DNA from: Flaccisagitta enflata
Taxonomy: Eukaryota; Chaetognatha; Sagittoidea; Aphragmophora
Assembly: GCA_965153355.1 (NCBI GenBank)
Contig: OZ231126.1
Span: forward strand, 94,240,001 to 94,304,000
Length of the DNA stretch: 64,000 bases
Direction of reading: 5' to 3'
Numbering within the stretch: position 1 is the first letter of the stretch; each line of letters begins with the position of its first letter. Positions 10,941 through 22,462 of this stretch are shown piece after piece. The notes under the pieces are model-generated. The model was not told where the DNA came from. It ran no database searches and worked only from the letters and a program-made list of their open reading frames with translations. A program made the translations under genes and the position numbers.

Positions 10941-11235
10941 CCCCATCAATTTTACTAATATCATGTCCTTTGCACTTTCATTGATACCCATCCTCATACT
11001 TGTGCCCACCTTTTTCTCTAATCTCTATCTACATTCCCCAAAGGCATGCCCCTATCCACCATCCCCATCTATCGCCAATCTCATTTCCTTTCATTGATAC
11101 CCTCACACTCATCGATCATCTTCATACTTGTCCCTACCTGATTTACTAATCTCTGTCTACATTCTACATCCCCTGAGTCATCCCTACATCCAATAATCCA
11201 TTTTGCCCATCTCTCTATATTGCCAATCTCATTCT
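10941..11235. repeat. Diverged ~135-bp tandem duplication
   Basis: CATACTTGTGCCCACC..AATCTCTATCTACATTC (10996 on) recurs as CATACTTGTCCCTACC..AATCTCTGTCTACATTC (11125 on). CGCCAATCTCATTTC (11074) recurs as TGCCAATCTCATTC (11220). Confidence 0.6.
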
Positions 11236-11343
11236 TTGTCTGTCTGCTTATCTCTGCCGCGGCAATTTTTCCTCCTTAAAATCCTCAGGAAGCGACTTTA
11301 TTCCCCGCCATCATTGTGTACTACGGACCAAGATTTCTTCCTC

Positions 11344-11806
<463 letters not shown>

Positions 11807-11889
11807 CTCACTTTCTTCTGAAGAAAGAAGTCAGGACCTGATATCGTGAACCCGGGCTCATCAGCATATAAACGGCCTCATTAGAGAGC

Positions 11890-12028
11890 GACAACGGCGG
11901 AACAAGGGGAAAAGGGGAAACAGAAACAAGGAGGAAGGAGGAAACAGGAAAAAGGGAAAAAGGGAAAACAGGAAGAAGGGAAAAAGGGAAAACAGAAACA
12001 AGGGGGAAGGGGAAAAAGGTGGTTAGAG
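11890..12028. repeat. Purine minisatellite GGGAAAACAGGAAGAAGGG, left part
   Basis: Units of GGGAAAACAGGAAGAAGGGA and GGGAAAACAGAAACAAGGGG. The array resumes at 12504, so B1 sits inside it. Confidence 0.85.
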
Positions 12029-12503
12029 GGGCAGCGGCCCCGAAGGGGCCGATGACCTAAGCTGTTTTTATTTGAGCCTCAAGGCTGGGATTAGGGCCTG
12101 GAGGCTGGCATTGGGGCCTTGAGGCTGGGATTTGAGCCTCAAGGCTGAGATTTGAGCCTCGAGGCTGGGATTAGAGCCTTGAGACTAGAATTAGGGCCTT
12201 CAGACTAGGATTTGAGCCTCGAGGCTGAGATTTGAGCCTCAAGGCTGGGATTCAAGCCTCAAGGCTGGGATTTGGGCATCCAGGCTAGGATTTAGGCCTC
12301 CAGGCTGGGATTTGAGACTTCAGGCTGGGATTTGAGCCTCCAGGCTGGGATTTGAGCCTCCAGGCTGGGATTTGAGCCTCCAGGCTGGGATTTGAGCCTC
12401 GAAGCTAGGATTTGAGCCTCAAGGGGGGGGGGGAGGAGGAGGAGAAAATTCCCCTGTGTGAAAGCATAGGTCATCGGCCCCTTCAGGGCCGCTGCCCAAA
12501 AAG
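12029..12503 (+). mobile_element. B1: B-family element lacking its 5' end
   Basis: Left arm GGGCAGCGGCCCCGAAGGGG then CCGATGACCTAAGC. The core is a ~20-bp minisatellite GAGGCTGGGATTTGAGCCTC (12070-12420). A G-run follows at 12424-12432, then the right arm CCCCTGTGTGAAAGCATAGG, TCATCGGCCCCTTCAGGGCC, GCTGCCCAAAAA. The segment carrying GCCCTGCTT present in other copies is missing. Confidence 0.8.
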
Positions 12504-12790
12504 GGAAAACAGGAAGAAGGGAAAAAGGGAAAACAGAAACAAGACGGAAGGGGGAAACAGGAAGAAGGTAAAAAGGGAAAACAGGAAGAAGGGAAAAGGG
12601 GAAAACAGAAACAAGGGGGAAGGGGGAAACAGGAAGAAGGGAAAAAGGGAAAACAGGAAGAAGGGATAAAGAATAAACAGAAACAAGGGGGAAGGGGGAA
12701 ACAGGAAGAAGGGAAAAAGGGGAAACAGGCACTAGGGGAAAAGGGAAAACAGGGACAAGGGGAAAGGGTTGTGGCAGGAAGAGACAGTGA
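12504..12790. repeat. Purine minisatellite, right part
   Basis: Same GGGAAAACAGGAAGAAGGG / AAACAAGGGGGAAGGGGG units as before B1. Minus-strand frames give SLLPVSPFPLVSV-type repeats, which are artefacts. Confidence 0.87.
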
Positions 12791-12848
12791 AGGAAAAAGA
12801 AGAGAAGGAAGATGATTCAGGAAGGAAAAGAAGGGGGAGAGGCCAAAG

Positions 12849-12920
12849 AAACAAGTAACGCGGGGTTACAATACCGTCGCGGACGGGTGGCAAGGGGGAT
12901 ACAACCCCCCTCCACACCCA

Positions 12921-13002
<82 letters not shown>

Positions 13003-13148
13003 ACGCAAACCACACATGACACACTTAGCATCGTAAATGCGCGTTTTTACACTTATTGACCATTATGGACGTTATGGACCAACGCCCAAATCGATGGACG
13101 GACGGACGGACAAACCCTTTTATAGAGTTTCGTGTCGGCAGCTAGAAA
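12849..13148 (+). mobile_element. H5: HINE-like element, AACAAGT subtype, with (AC)n inset
   Basis: AACAAGTAACGCGGGGTTAC, CCGTCGCGGACGGGTGG, an (AC)n tract at 12926-13000, AATGCGCGTTTTTACAC, GATGGACGGACGGACGGAC, then CTTTTATAGAGTTTCG. Same subtype as H18, H20 and H22. The 3' palindrome is decayed (GTTTCGTGTCGGCAGCTAG). Confidence 0.75.
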
Positions 13149-13710
13149 GAGAGAGGAAGGAGAAAAAGATAAGAGGAGGATTGAAGATCAGCGGGGAAAT
13201 ACTTTTTTGCATCGAAGACGAAATTGATGTTGTAAAAGAGAAAAATGATGAGATCAAACTCAATTGTGAATTTCAATATATGGAGGGGGGGGGGTTGTGT
13301 TGTTAGTACTCATTACTGATGAAAATGAAAAAGACTACAATCTTTCATTCTTTCATTTTCTTATTTTTTTTTTCAACCAAGTTTGTTGAATTCTTCTCTC
13401 AAGTATTCTGTTTTTTCAAGGTAATTTTCATACTTTTCTATTGTGAATCTCTTATAATTCAGGATGACTGAATTTTCAAACCGACTTTTACTACGTGGTG
13501 GACGTGGCGTGGACGTGTCCTGGACGTGGGGCCTTATACCTCCATGACTTCAAGACACCTTTGTAGAGGCAGCATTGCGTAAGCCGCGCGAAATCAACAT
13601 CTGATTCGTCAAACCAACGCAAAGGTTCCAAAAATAAGAGTGTTTTAAGACGCGACTAAACTTAACTCAACAACCTTGTGGCTAAAGCGGAATGTAAGAG
13701 GAAATTGCCC
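13149..13710. other. Unassigned stretch
   Basis: Short A/T runs and GTGGACGTGGCGTGGACGTG near 13496-13530. No element ends or exon recognised. Confidence 0.5.
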
Positions 13711-14628
13711 AGGGTGTGTTTCTAGTAACAGGAACAATCGCGACTATGCCCATTGATCGCGTTTACAGCGTCAATACATATATTGCAACCATCCAAATAA
13801 AAAGTGAGCAAAGTGGGTGAGTGGGGCTGTGCATGGAGCCAGCAAGGAGTGAACAAAGTGTGTGAGCCAGCTTTTGAACAGAGTAAGTGTCTAAGTGAAA
13901 CAAAGCGCAGCACTGTCCGCCAAAACACGGAATGAGTTGACTTGAAATGATCGTCTACAACTCTGATAGGTTTTGAGTCCTTGTGGTGTGTATAATACAA
14001 ATCTGAAAAGAACTAAATCATTTTTGGGGCGCTTTTTGAAATATATACAAAAATAGTACAAATTTAGTACATTTTTCATCATAACTCTTTGTGATGATCT
14101 ATTTCAGTATTTTTGACTGCAGATTTGGACTCAGTGGGTGGCTTGCGGTTCGTTTGATATGTCACACTATATACTTTTGAAAAAGAAGTAAAAGCTTATT
14201 TTTTTATAAAATCATTAAAAATAAATGTATTTTATGGCAATATGATGAAAAAATTAACTTTTTATTTCTTTTTTAAAACTATATAGTGTGACATATCAAA
14301 CAAACCGCAAAGCACTCTCTGAATCCGAATCTGCAGACAAAAATACCAGAAAACATCACCACAAAGAGTTATGGTGAAAAATGAACTACATTTACACTAT
14401 TTTGCATATATTTCAAAGACCGCCCCAAAAGTGATTTAGTTTCCTTTAGATTTATATTGTACACACTACAATGACCCAAAAACTATCAAAGTGAGAGACG
14501 ATCATTCTACCTCAACTCATCCCGTATTTTGGCTGGTAGTGGCAACTGAGAGCTGCGGAGCGAGCAATGCGAGCGAACAAACAAAGCGAGCCCTTTAACA
14601 ACGCGATTGTCACCTGTAACACCAGAAC
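13711..14628 (+). mobile_element. A2: A-family element carrying foldback G1
   Basis: Left end AGGGTGTGTTTCTAGTAAC followed by GATCGCGTTTACAGCG as in A5. GAGCAAAGTGGGTGAGTG repeats follow, then the G1 foldback (13920-14532). After it GCGAGCAATGCGAGCGAAC and AACGCGATTGTCAC read like A-family right interiors. The right terminus has decayed. Confidence 0.5.
13920..14532. mobile_element. G1: foldback element, two arms of ~300 bp
   Basis: From CAAAACACGGAATGAGTTGA the left arm is matched, reverse-complemented, from CCAAAATACGGGATGAGTTG at the right edge. Pairing continues through GATGATCTATTTC/GGTGATGTTTTC and TTTGATATGTCACACTATAT near the centre, at roughly 80 percent identity by eye. No transposase. 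Confidence 0.85.
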
Positions 14629-14772
14629 CTTAATCATCGATGGTATAATTCTGTATTCTTATCATGATTTAAAAAGAACAAACGTGAAGAACTTAAGAAG
14701 GAAACAGCAAGAAAAAGTTAGAGGGGCTCAAGGAAGAAATTGAATGGACAAAATTAGAGAAAAATGTACGAT

Positions 14773-15790
<1,018 letters not shown>

Positions 15791-15903
15791 GCATCGGTTT
15801 TGAACAAAAGGGCAAAGAGAGAAAAATGAGCAACGGACGCGATGTGACGGAACAAAAGGGAAAAAAGAGCGCCAAAAAAGAATGTCACGAGACATGGACG
15901 ATA

Positions 15904-15905
<2 letters not shown>

Positions 15906-15956
<51 letters not shown>
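15906..15956. repeat. (GA)n microsatellite
   Basis: Uninterrupted GA run. Confidence 0.95.
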
Positions 15957-16744
15957 AATATCATAATGTTAATGGATGAAACTTTCAAATACATATATGA
16001 ATAAGGAGGATCAATCCATGAATAGTAAATTAAGTGAATGAGTGAATTTGGATAGAATGAAGGAATGGATGAAAGGATGAAACAATGAGTCACAGAACGA
16101 ATAAGTAAATAAGGTGAAAAATATCAATAAATGTAAGAAAAATTAACTGAGAGAAAGGGAAACAAGAGATAAAGAGGACAGACAAGGACAGTGAAAGCCA
16201 TAACGTCATGTGAGACAGAGAAAGCCATAGAGACAGTGAGGCAGTGTGAAAGTGAGATAGTGAGGCAGTGAGATAGTGAAAGCCACAGAGCCATAACTGA
16301 GTGTCATTATTTGGAAGGAGAAAAAAGAGAACTTCGCTGTGGCGACCCCAAAAAAATCCTAAATTAAAAGGCAAAAAAAAAAAAAAAAAAAAAAGAACGA
16401 CGCAGCTTTGCCATGCGAACGAGTTTTGAGGGCAAAATGGCAGACCATCATGATGAAATATGCAAATAGGGTTGAAAAAAGAAAACCAACAATGCGTGTC
16501 TATGCAGAATTTATGATGCCCTTATGAGGATTCGTTCTTTTTTGTCGGATCTCCATAGAGACTGGATGTCAAAGAGGGTAGAGCTATATTTTTTGAAGAA
16601 TGGGGGTGCGGTTGCTTGAGACTGTAGGCAGAGTGGTGGAGTGTAACTTGAGTAATTAGTTAGGAGTAAAGTTGGGGGAAAAGGGATTGTTCTTTTGAAA
16701 GGGTTGAGACGGAATGTCTAATTTGGGGGGTTGGGTATGGGGCT
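15957..16744. other. Unassigned stretch with poly-A
   Basis: Imperfect GTGAGGCAGTGAGATAGTG repeats at about 16225-16285 and a poly-A run at 16373-16394. The poly-A could mark a retroposed 3' end, but no LINE or SINE body is recognised upstream. Confidence 0.45.
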
Positions 16745-16812
16745 GGGGGTGGTAAGCGAGAAGAGTAACACTCAATGGTAGTTTGGATATTTGGAAATAG
16801 GAATTCAGTACA
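16745..16812 (+). repeat. 68-bp direct repeat, left copy
   Basis: GGGGGTGGTAAGCGAGAAGA through TAGGAATTCAGTACA matches 17388-17455 with two substitutions. The two copies bracket the foldback G2. Confidence 0.95.
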
Positions 16813-16847
16813 CAGTGGGCCTTAACAAGGTAGGAGTTAAAAAAAAT

Positions 16848-17391
16848 CCCCACTGGCAGTGACTTGTATGAGTAGGTATAATTTATAGTGGGGAATTGAT
16901 GTAAACCCTTAAAAAAAATTTCTCTCAAAATTTTTTACAAAAGTTGTTAAAAACTATCAATTTTTGAATATATTGACAAATAGATCTCAAGGCTACATCA
17001 GTTTTCAAATTCTGACTCAAGTTTCATATTCCTGACGAAATTTCAAATCATTTGATAGGTCACACTATATACTTTCGTGAAAAAATAAGATTTTCATGTT
17101 TTAAGCCACCGTTGCTTTGTTTGTAACGGTGGCATGAAAAATGAAAATCTTATTTTTTCCTGAAAGCATGTAGTATGACCTATCAAATGATTGGAAATTT
17201 CATCAGGTATATGAATTTTGAGTCAGAATTTTAAAACTGATATATCCCTGAGATCTATATTTAAATATATACAAAAATTGATAATTATTAATGAATTTTG
17301 CAAAAATTTTCAAGGGAAATTTTTTTTAAAGGGTTTACATCAATTCTCCACTAAAAATTGTACCTACTCATACAAGTCACTACCATTGGGG
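16848..17391. mobile_element. G2: foldback element, arms ~250 bp
   Basis: Left arm CCCCACTGGCAGTGACTTGT, ATGAGTAGGTATAATTT pairs with the right arm AAATTGTACCTACTCAT, ACAAGTCACTACCATTGGGG. Pairing runs inward to GATAGGTCACACTATATAC / TAGTATGACCTATC. A 10-bp GCCACCGTT/AACGGTGGC stem is at the centre (17104-17135). Confidence 0.87.
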
Positions 17392-17455
17392 GTGGTAAGC
17401 GAGAAGAGTAACACTCGATGGTAGTTCGGATATTTGGAAATAGGAATTCAGTACA
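17388..17455 (+). repeat. 68-bp direct repeat, right copy
   Basis: Abuts the right arm of G2. Differs from 16745-16812 at two positions (CTCGATGG for CTCAATGG, TTCGG for TTTGG). Confidence 0.95.
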
Positions 17456-17597
17456 TGGGATTTGGGATTGCTTTGATAAAGGTAGCGTGAAATTTAATAG
17501 ACTCGTGGGTATAAGAATGGGAACTTAGAAAAGGGAAGATGGGGAAAAATAAGGCGAAGTAGACCAAAACGTGCGCCGTGAGGTTTCATCGAGCGAA

Positions 17598-17668
17598 TGC
17601 GTTACCAACCAACCGACCGACCGACGGACAGAGCCTCTTATAGACACGCTTCAGCGCACGTAAAAAGG
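17598..17668 (+). mobile_element. H6: 3' part of an H element (H15/H16 subtype)
   Basis: CGTTACCAACCAACCGACCG, GACGGACAGAGCCTCTTATAG, then ACACGCTTCAGCGCACGTAAAAA. Matches the reverse complement of the start of H15. It directly abuts B2. Confidence 0.55.
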
Positions 17669-17670
17669 AG

Positions 17671-18338
17671 TAATTATTGCAAAAGCGGTAGATGGTCAGC
17701 GGTACCCGTGCCCTGCTTAAGTAGTTTGTGGTTGAAGTTGAGGGGGAAGCAGGGCAGCGGCCCCGAAGGGGTCGATAACCTATGCACACATATGGGGAAT
17801 TTTCTCCTTCTTCTTCTTCTTCTCCTCCTTCTCCGCAACCATTCCCCCCAGCCTTCAGGCCCATATCTCAGCCTGGAGGCCCTCATCCCAGCCTCAAGGC
17901 CCAAAACCCAGTCTTGAGGCCCAAATCCCTAGAGACTGGTATTTGGGCCTTGGGGTTGGGATTTGGGTCTTGAGGGTGGGATTTGGGCCTCAAGACTGAG
18001 TTTTGGGCCTCGAGGCTGGGATATGGGCCTCCAGGCTGAGATATGGGCCTGGAGGCCGGGGGGAGGGGGGTACAAAGAAGGAGGAGAAGAAGAAGTGTGA
18101 AAATTCCACATACAGTGGAACCCCGCAATAACAGTCCCGCTTTTAAAGGTTCCCCATCAATGAAGGTCAAGATTTTGAGGTCCTAAATGGTAGTTTTTAA
18201 TGTTATTTCACCTCTCTTTAAAGGTTATCCTGAGATAAAGGTGAAAAATCATCAGTCCCTATAGGACCGATGAGGTGGGGTCCTACTGTATGTGTGAAAG
18301 AATAGGTCATCGACCCCTTCGGGGCCGCTGCCCAAAAA
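17671..18338 (+). mobile_element. B2: B-family element interrupted by P2
   Basis: 5' end TAATTATTGCAAAAGCGGTA, GATGGTCAGCGGTACCCGTG, CCCTGCTT; AAGCAGGGCAGCGGCCCCGA begins the left arm, then GACCTATGC. The core minisatellite is itself palindromic: GAGGCCCAAATCCC-type units (17866-17930) switch to GGGATTTGGGCCTC-type units (17941-18060). A G-rich edge and the right arm ATTCCACA[P2]TGTGTGAAAG.. follow, ending GCTGCCCAAAAA. Confidence 0.85.
18113..18288. mobile_element. P2: pogo-like MITE, 176 bp, inserted in B2
   Basis: TIRs CAGTGGAACCCCGCAATAAC and CAGTAGGACCCCACCTCATC, flanked by TA on both sides (18111-18112, 18289-18290). Removing it and one TA restores CCACATATGTGTGAAAG, which the sibling B6 carries as CCCATATGTGTGAAAG. 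Confidence 0.92.
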
Positions 18339-18563
18339 TGAGGGAAGTGTTTTCTCCTTTAGGTCAGGTCAAAGAAAATAAGGAGGAGAAAGAGGAACGA
18401 AAGGGTAAGGGGCCAGAGACTACAATACATATATTCAATAGCGATGGGAAAAGGAGACAAACAGCCTTGACACTGGAGGTTGGCCACCGACCACAATTTA
18501 TGTAGTCGGGGCAACCAAACGAGAACGGGGAGGCCAGCTAAGTATGGAGACGAAATAGTGGAA

Positions 18564-18762
18564 GAACAAGGCCAACGCGTTACAAGTCGCGTGCGGTCAT
18601 GAAGACTAAAAGACTAAAAGACCTAAAGACCAAAAGACCAAAAGACAAAAAAAGAAAACAAAAAAGGAGCAGTAATGCAAAAAAAGGCCAAAAAAAGCTA
18701 ACGGAGATCAACCGACAGACCGACAAAACGGTTCATAGAGTCGCATAGCACGCGACTAAAAA
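18564..18762 (+). mobile_element. H7: HINE-like element, AACAAGGCCAACR subtype
   Basis: AACAAGGCCAACGCGTTACA, AGTCGCGTGCGG, GACTAAAAGACCTAAAGACC repeats, GGAGCAGTAATGC, CAACCGACAGACCGAC, then AGAGTCGCATAGCACGCGAC and TAAAAA. Complete ends. Confidence 0.78.
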
Positions 18763-19107
18763 GAAGAGAGAAAAAAAGGAAAAGAAAAAAAAATGAGGAA
18801 GGAGAAGAACAATAACAAGAACAAAAATAAAAAAAAACAAAAGAAAGAGGAAAAAAAGCGGAGGAAAAAGAAAAAACAAAATGAAGAAAAAAGATCAAAA
18901 ATAAGAACAACAGAACTAGAATGAGAACAAACGAAACCAAAAAAAAAAAAAAAACAAAAAAAAAACAAACAAAAAAAAAAACAAAAACAAAAACAAAAAC
19001 CAAAACCAAAACCAAAGCCAAAACCAAAAACAAAAACAAAAACAAAAACAAAAACAAAAACAAAAACAAAAACAAAAACAAAAACAAAAACAAAAACAAA
19101 AACAAAG
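18763..19107. repeat. A-rich sequence with an (AAAAC)n block
   Basis: Purine/A-rich flank, then AAAAAC/AACCAA hexamers at about 18937-19107. 19116-19403 shows nothing recognisable. Confidence 0.88.
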
Positions 19108-19403
19108 TGATTAAGAAAAATAAAAACCTAAAGAAGAATTCTCCTTGGCCTTGTGCTGGACCGAGCTTCCCATCAAAGCTCAATGATTGCGCAATTTAGA
19201 ATTTTTAACTGGCAACTGTTGGAAAAGAAAGAAAGGAGGAAAATTGTTTGGATTCGCTACAATACGGCAAGGACTACTTGATCCTTTGATGGTAGTGGCA
19301 TAACAGATTATGTAAATCATCCTAGCTGTTTATTAATGGGCATATTCTGATTGAGAAAGCATTCATAGAAAAGTTTGTGATGTTATTGTAATATCCTGAT
19401 TGA

Positions 19404-19670
19404 AACAAGGCCGGATAAATGGCTACCCTAGTCGCGTGCGGTGGGCACGAGCAGTGCTGGAGAAGGTCACTAGGGCATTTGGGCAGGAGCCGTATGCTCA
19501 AAAAGCTAAAAAACGCCAAAAAAGTAAAAAGGGGACCGACCGACCAACCGACCGACCGACCGACCGACCGACCGACCGACCAACCAACCGACCGACCGAC
19601 CGACCGACCGACCAACCGGCCGACCAACCGACATAGCGGGGTCTAGAGTTGCGTAGCACGCGACTAAAAA
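19404..19670 (+). mobile_element. H8: HINE-like element with long (GACC)n
   Basis: AACAAGGCCGGATAAATGGC, AGTCGCGTGCGGTGGGCACG, GGTCACTAGGGCATTTGGGC, then (CCGA)n with CCAA variants at 19534-19630, AGAGTTGCGTAGCACGCGAC and TAAAAA. Confidence 0.82.
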
Positions 19671-19721
19671 TTGAAGACAGAGTCAGATATAAAGTTTTAC
19701 TGTACTGAGCTTTTCTAACTG

Positions 19722-19786
19722 AAGAAGAAAAAGAAAGAGAAAAAGAAAAAGAAAAAGAAAAAGAAGAAGAAGAACAACAACAACAG

Positions 19787-19870
<84 letters not shown>

Positions 19871-19875
19871 GCAGC

Positions 19876-19915
<40 letters not shown>

Positions 19916-20001
19916 GAAGAAGAAAAGAAAAGAAAAAAGAAGAAAAAGAAAAGAAAAAGAAAGAAAGATAGAAGGAAAGAAGAAAGAAGAAAAGAAAAGA
20001 A

Positions 20002-20033
<32 letters not shown>

Positions 20034-20087
20034 AAGAAAAAGAAAAAGAAAAAGAAAAAGAAAAGAAGAAGAAGAAGAGGGAAAAAA
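19722..20087. repeat. (GAAAAA)n - (CAA)n - purine repeat
   Basis: GAAAAA to about 19770, CAA array 19773-19917 with single GCA and ATC variants, then GAAAAG/GAAAAA purines. Confidence 0.93.
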
Positions 20088-20090
20088 GCA

Positions 20091-20552
20091 GTTGTGAAAC
20101 ACGGTTTGAGTGGCCATGAAAGACATCATTAACAATGTGTTGCATCTCTTCGTAGTCAGAAACAAAGCCTACAAAAATCAGAAAGAGAAAAGGCTCACTA
20201 ACCATTTGCATTTTCTTTAATACCTGTGCAGTTAGGCTCTTTTTTTCTGCACATCTAGTTTAATGTAAGTTCGTTGCACGCATGTAAGAAATGTATGGTG
20301 AAAGTTACATTTTCGATAGAAAGAATTATTCTACTATTACTGGTACGACTGCGAACATAACTTTATGAGTAAAGAGAAATATGAGAAGAAAAGGGAAAAA
20401 GAAATGTTTTCAAAGACTATGGTAAAAGAAAACAGAGAGAGAGAGAGAGAGAGAGAGAAACAGAAAGAAGATAATGAGGAGGAACAAATTTGTATCATTC
20501 GCTCATCGAGGCGGAAAAAGTTAATGATTGCAAAGAAAATACCGAAGGTTGA
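20091..20552. other. Unassigned stretch with a short (GA)n
   Basis: Non-repetitive apart from GAGA at 20433-20458. No exon or element ends recognised. Confidence 0.5.
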
Positions 20553-20700
20553 AACGGAGGAAAGAGGAAGGCAAGGCCGCTTGGAAGGAAAAAAAAAGAA
20601 GGAATGTAGAGGAAGGAGGAGGAAGGCAAAGCCGCTTGGAAGGAAAAAAAGGAAGGAACGTAGAGGAAGGAGGAGGAAGGCAAGGCCGCTTGGAAGGAAA
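20553..20700. repeat. ~58-bp minisatellite, segment 1
   Basis: Units of GGAGGAAGGCAAGGCCGCTT, GGAAGGAAAAAAAGAAGGAA, TGTAGAGGAA. The array continues at 21447-21555 and 22200-22462, interrupted by B3 and B4. Confidence 0.9.
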
Positions 20701-21446
20701 ACAGGTCGCCCAAGGGCAATATGTGGTCAGCGATACCCGTTGCCCTGCTTTGAGTGATTGTGAATTGGAGTGAGGGGAAGCAGGGCAGCGGCGAAGGGAG
20801 ACAAGGAAGTCCTGTAGAACACAGGGGACACTAGATTCGTCCTACCTGAAAGTGGATGAGATGCTATAGAGGGCTGACTGAAGGCATTCAAGAGCCTAAA
20901 CTGAGGTCTATGAAGGCTGATATAAGGCCTGAGAATGCCAATTGGAAGCAGAAGAGGCTGACAGAGGCTTGAGAGAGCTGGATTAAGGCAGAAAAGGCCT
21001 GAGAGCAGATTTGAAGCCTGGGAGTAATAGATTGAGGCTTAGATAGCCAATTTGAGGCCTGAGAAGCTAATTTGACGCATGTGAGTCCAGGTTTGAGGCC
21101 TGAGAATTTGGATTTGAGGCCTAGAAGCCAGATTTGAGGCCTAGGGGAGGCCAGAATTGAGGCCTGAGAGGAGGCCCAGATTCGAGCCTGAGAGGCCAGA
21201 TTCAGGCCCTGAGGAGGCCAGATTTATGGCCTGAGGCCAGATTTGAGCCTGAGAACCAGATTTGAAACCAGAGGCTGGATTTGAAACCTGAGAGGCTCGT
21301 TTGAGGCCTGAGAGGCCAGATTTGAGGCCTAGGGGGTCTGATGAAGGGGACAACGAACGAACGGACCAGATGGATGGACCAGACGGACGGCGAAAAGTCC
21401 CTGTGTTCTACAAGGACTTCGTCCCTTCAGGGCCGCTGCCCAAAAA
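20701..21446 (+). mobile_element. B3: B-family element in the ~58-bp minisatellite
   Basis: 5' end AACAGGTCGCCCAAGGGCAA (partly A-tract), TATGTGGTCAGCGATACCCG, TTGCCCTGCTT; AAGCAGGGCAGCGGCGAAGG starts the arm, then TCCTGTAGAACACAGGGGAC. The core is a degenerate GGCCTGAGAGCCAGATTTGA repeat. The right arm is GTCCCTGTGTTCTACAAGGAC, then CTTCAGGGCCGCTGCCCAAAAA. Confidence 0.85.
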
Positions 21447-21555
21447 GGAAGGAATGTAGAGGAAGGAGGGAGGAAGGCAAAGCCACTTGGAAGAAGAGGA
21501 AAAAAGGAAGGAATCACTAGAGGAAAGGAGGAGGAAGGCAAAGCCATGGAAGGCA
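21447..21555. repeat. ~58-bp minisatellite, segment 2
   Basis: GGAAGGAATGTAGAGGAAGG, GAGGAAGGCAAAGCCACTTGG, continuing segment 1 after B3. Confidence 0.88.
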
Positions 21556-22199
21556 CTAGTCATCAGGGATCGCATGGTCAGCAGTACCCGATGCCCTGCT
21601 AGGAGTGATTGTTGAAGAAGTATAGTGAAACGGGGCAGCGGCGAGGCCGATGTCCTGTAGCAGGTTTCTGGTCAATTCAGACCCATAGAAGAGCACATTA
21701 AAGGGCTGGCATGTGATTGCGAGCCTGACAAGGCTGATTTAGGGTATAGAGAGCTAATTTGGAGCTGAAAGAGGCTGATTTGGGCCTAGAAAGGACTGAT
21801 TTTGGGCCTGAAAGAGCTGATTTTGGGCGAGAGAGGCTGATTTTGGGCTTAGGGCTGATTTGAGGGCTAATTTGGAGCTAATTTTGGAGCTGAAAGAGCT
21901 GATTTTGGGCCTGAGAGGGCTGATTTTGAGTCTGAGAGGGCTGATTTTGGGCCTGAGGGCTGATTTTGGGCTTGAGAGGGCTGATTTTGGGCTTAAGAGG
22001 GCTGAGGATGGGCTTAGGGCTGATTTTGGGCCTGAGAGGGCTGATTTTGGGCTTGAGAGGGCTGATTTTGGGCTTGAGAGGGCTGATTTGGGGTCTGAGA
22101 GGGGCCTCGGGGGGGGACGTACGGACGTACGTACGGACGTCTGGAAATTCACCCCTGTGTCCTACAGGACATCGGCCCTTTGGGGCCGCTGCCCAAAAA
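21556..22199 (+). mobile_element. B4: B-family element in the ~58-bp minisatellite
   Basis: 5' ACTAGTCATCAGGGATCGCA, TGGTCAGCAGTACCCGATGC, CCTGCT, then GGGGCAGCGGCGAGGCCGAT, GTCCTGTAGCAGG. Core GGGCTGATTTTGGGCCTGAGA (~20-22 bp). Poly-G (22111-22117) and ACGTACGGACGTACGTACGG precede the right arm CACCCCTGTGTCCTACAGGA, CATCGGCCCTTTGGGGCCGC, TGCCCAAAAA. Confidence 0.85.
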
Positions 22200-22462
22200 G
22201 GAAGGAACGGAGAGGAAGGAGGAGGAAGGCGAGGCCGCTTGGAAGGAAAAAAAAGAAGGAATGTAGAGGAAGGAGGAGGAAGGCAAAGCCGCTTGGAAGG
22301 AAAAAAGGAAGGAACGTAGAGGAAGGAGGAGGAAGGCGAGGCCGCTTGGAAGGAAAAAAAAGGAAGGAATGTAAAGAAAGGAGGAGGAAGGCAAGGCCGC
22401 TTGGAAGGAAAAAAAGGTAGGAATGTAGAGAATGGAGGGAGAGGGGAAGGCCGCTTGGTATG
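22200..22462. repeat. ~58-bp minisatellite, segment 3
   Basis: About four units of GGAGGAAGGCGAGGCCGCTT, GGAAGGAAAAAAAAGGAAGG, AATGTAGAGGAA. Ends at H9. Confidence 0.92.

Noticed and set aside
13920-14532. Assembly inversion artefact
   Set aside because: The arms differ at many positions, so they are not a duplicated read.
16373-16394. Poly-A tail of a retrotransposon
   Set aside because: No LINE/SINE body, no target duplication found around it.
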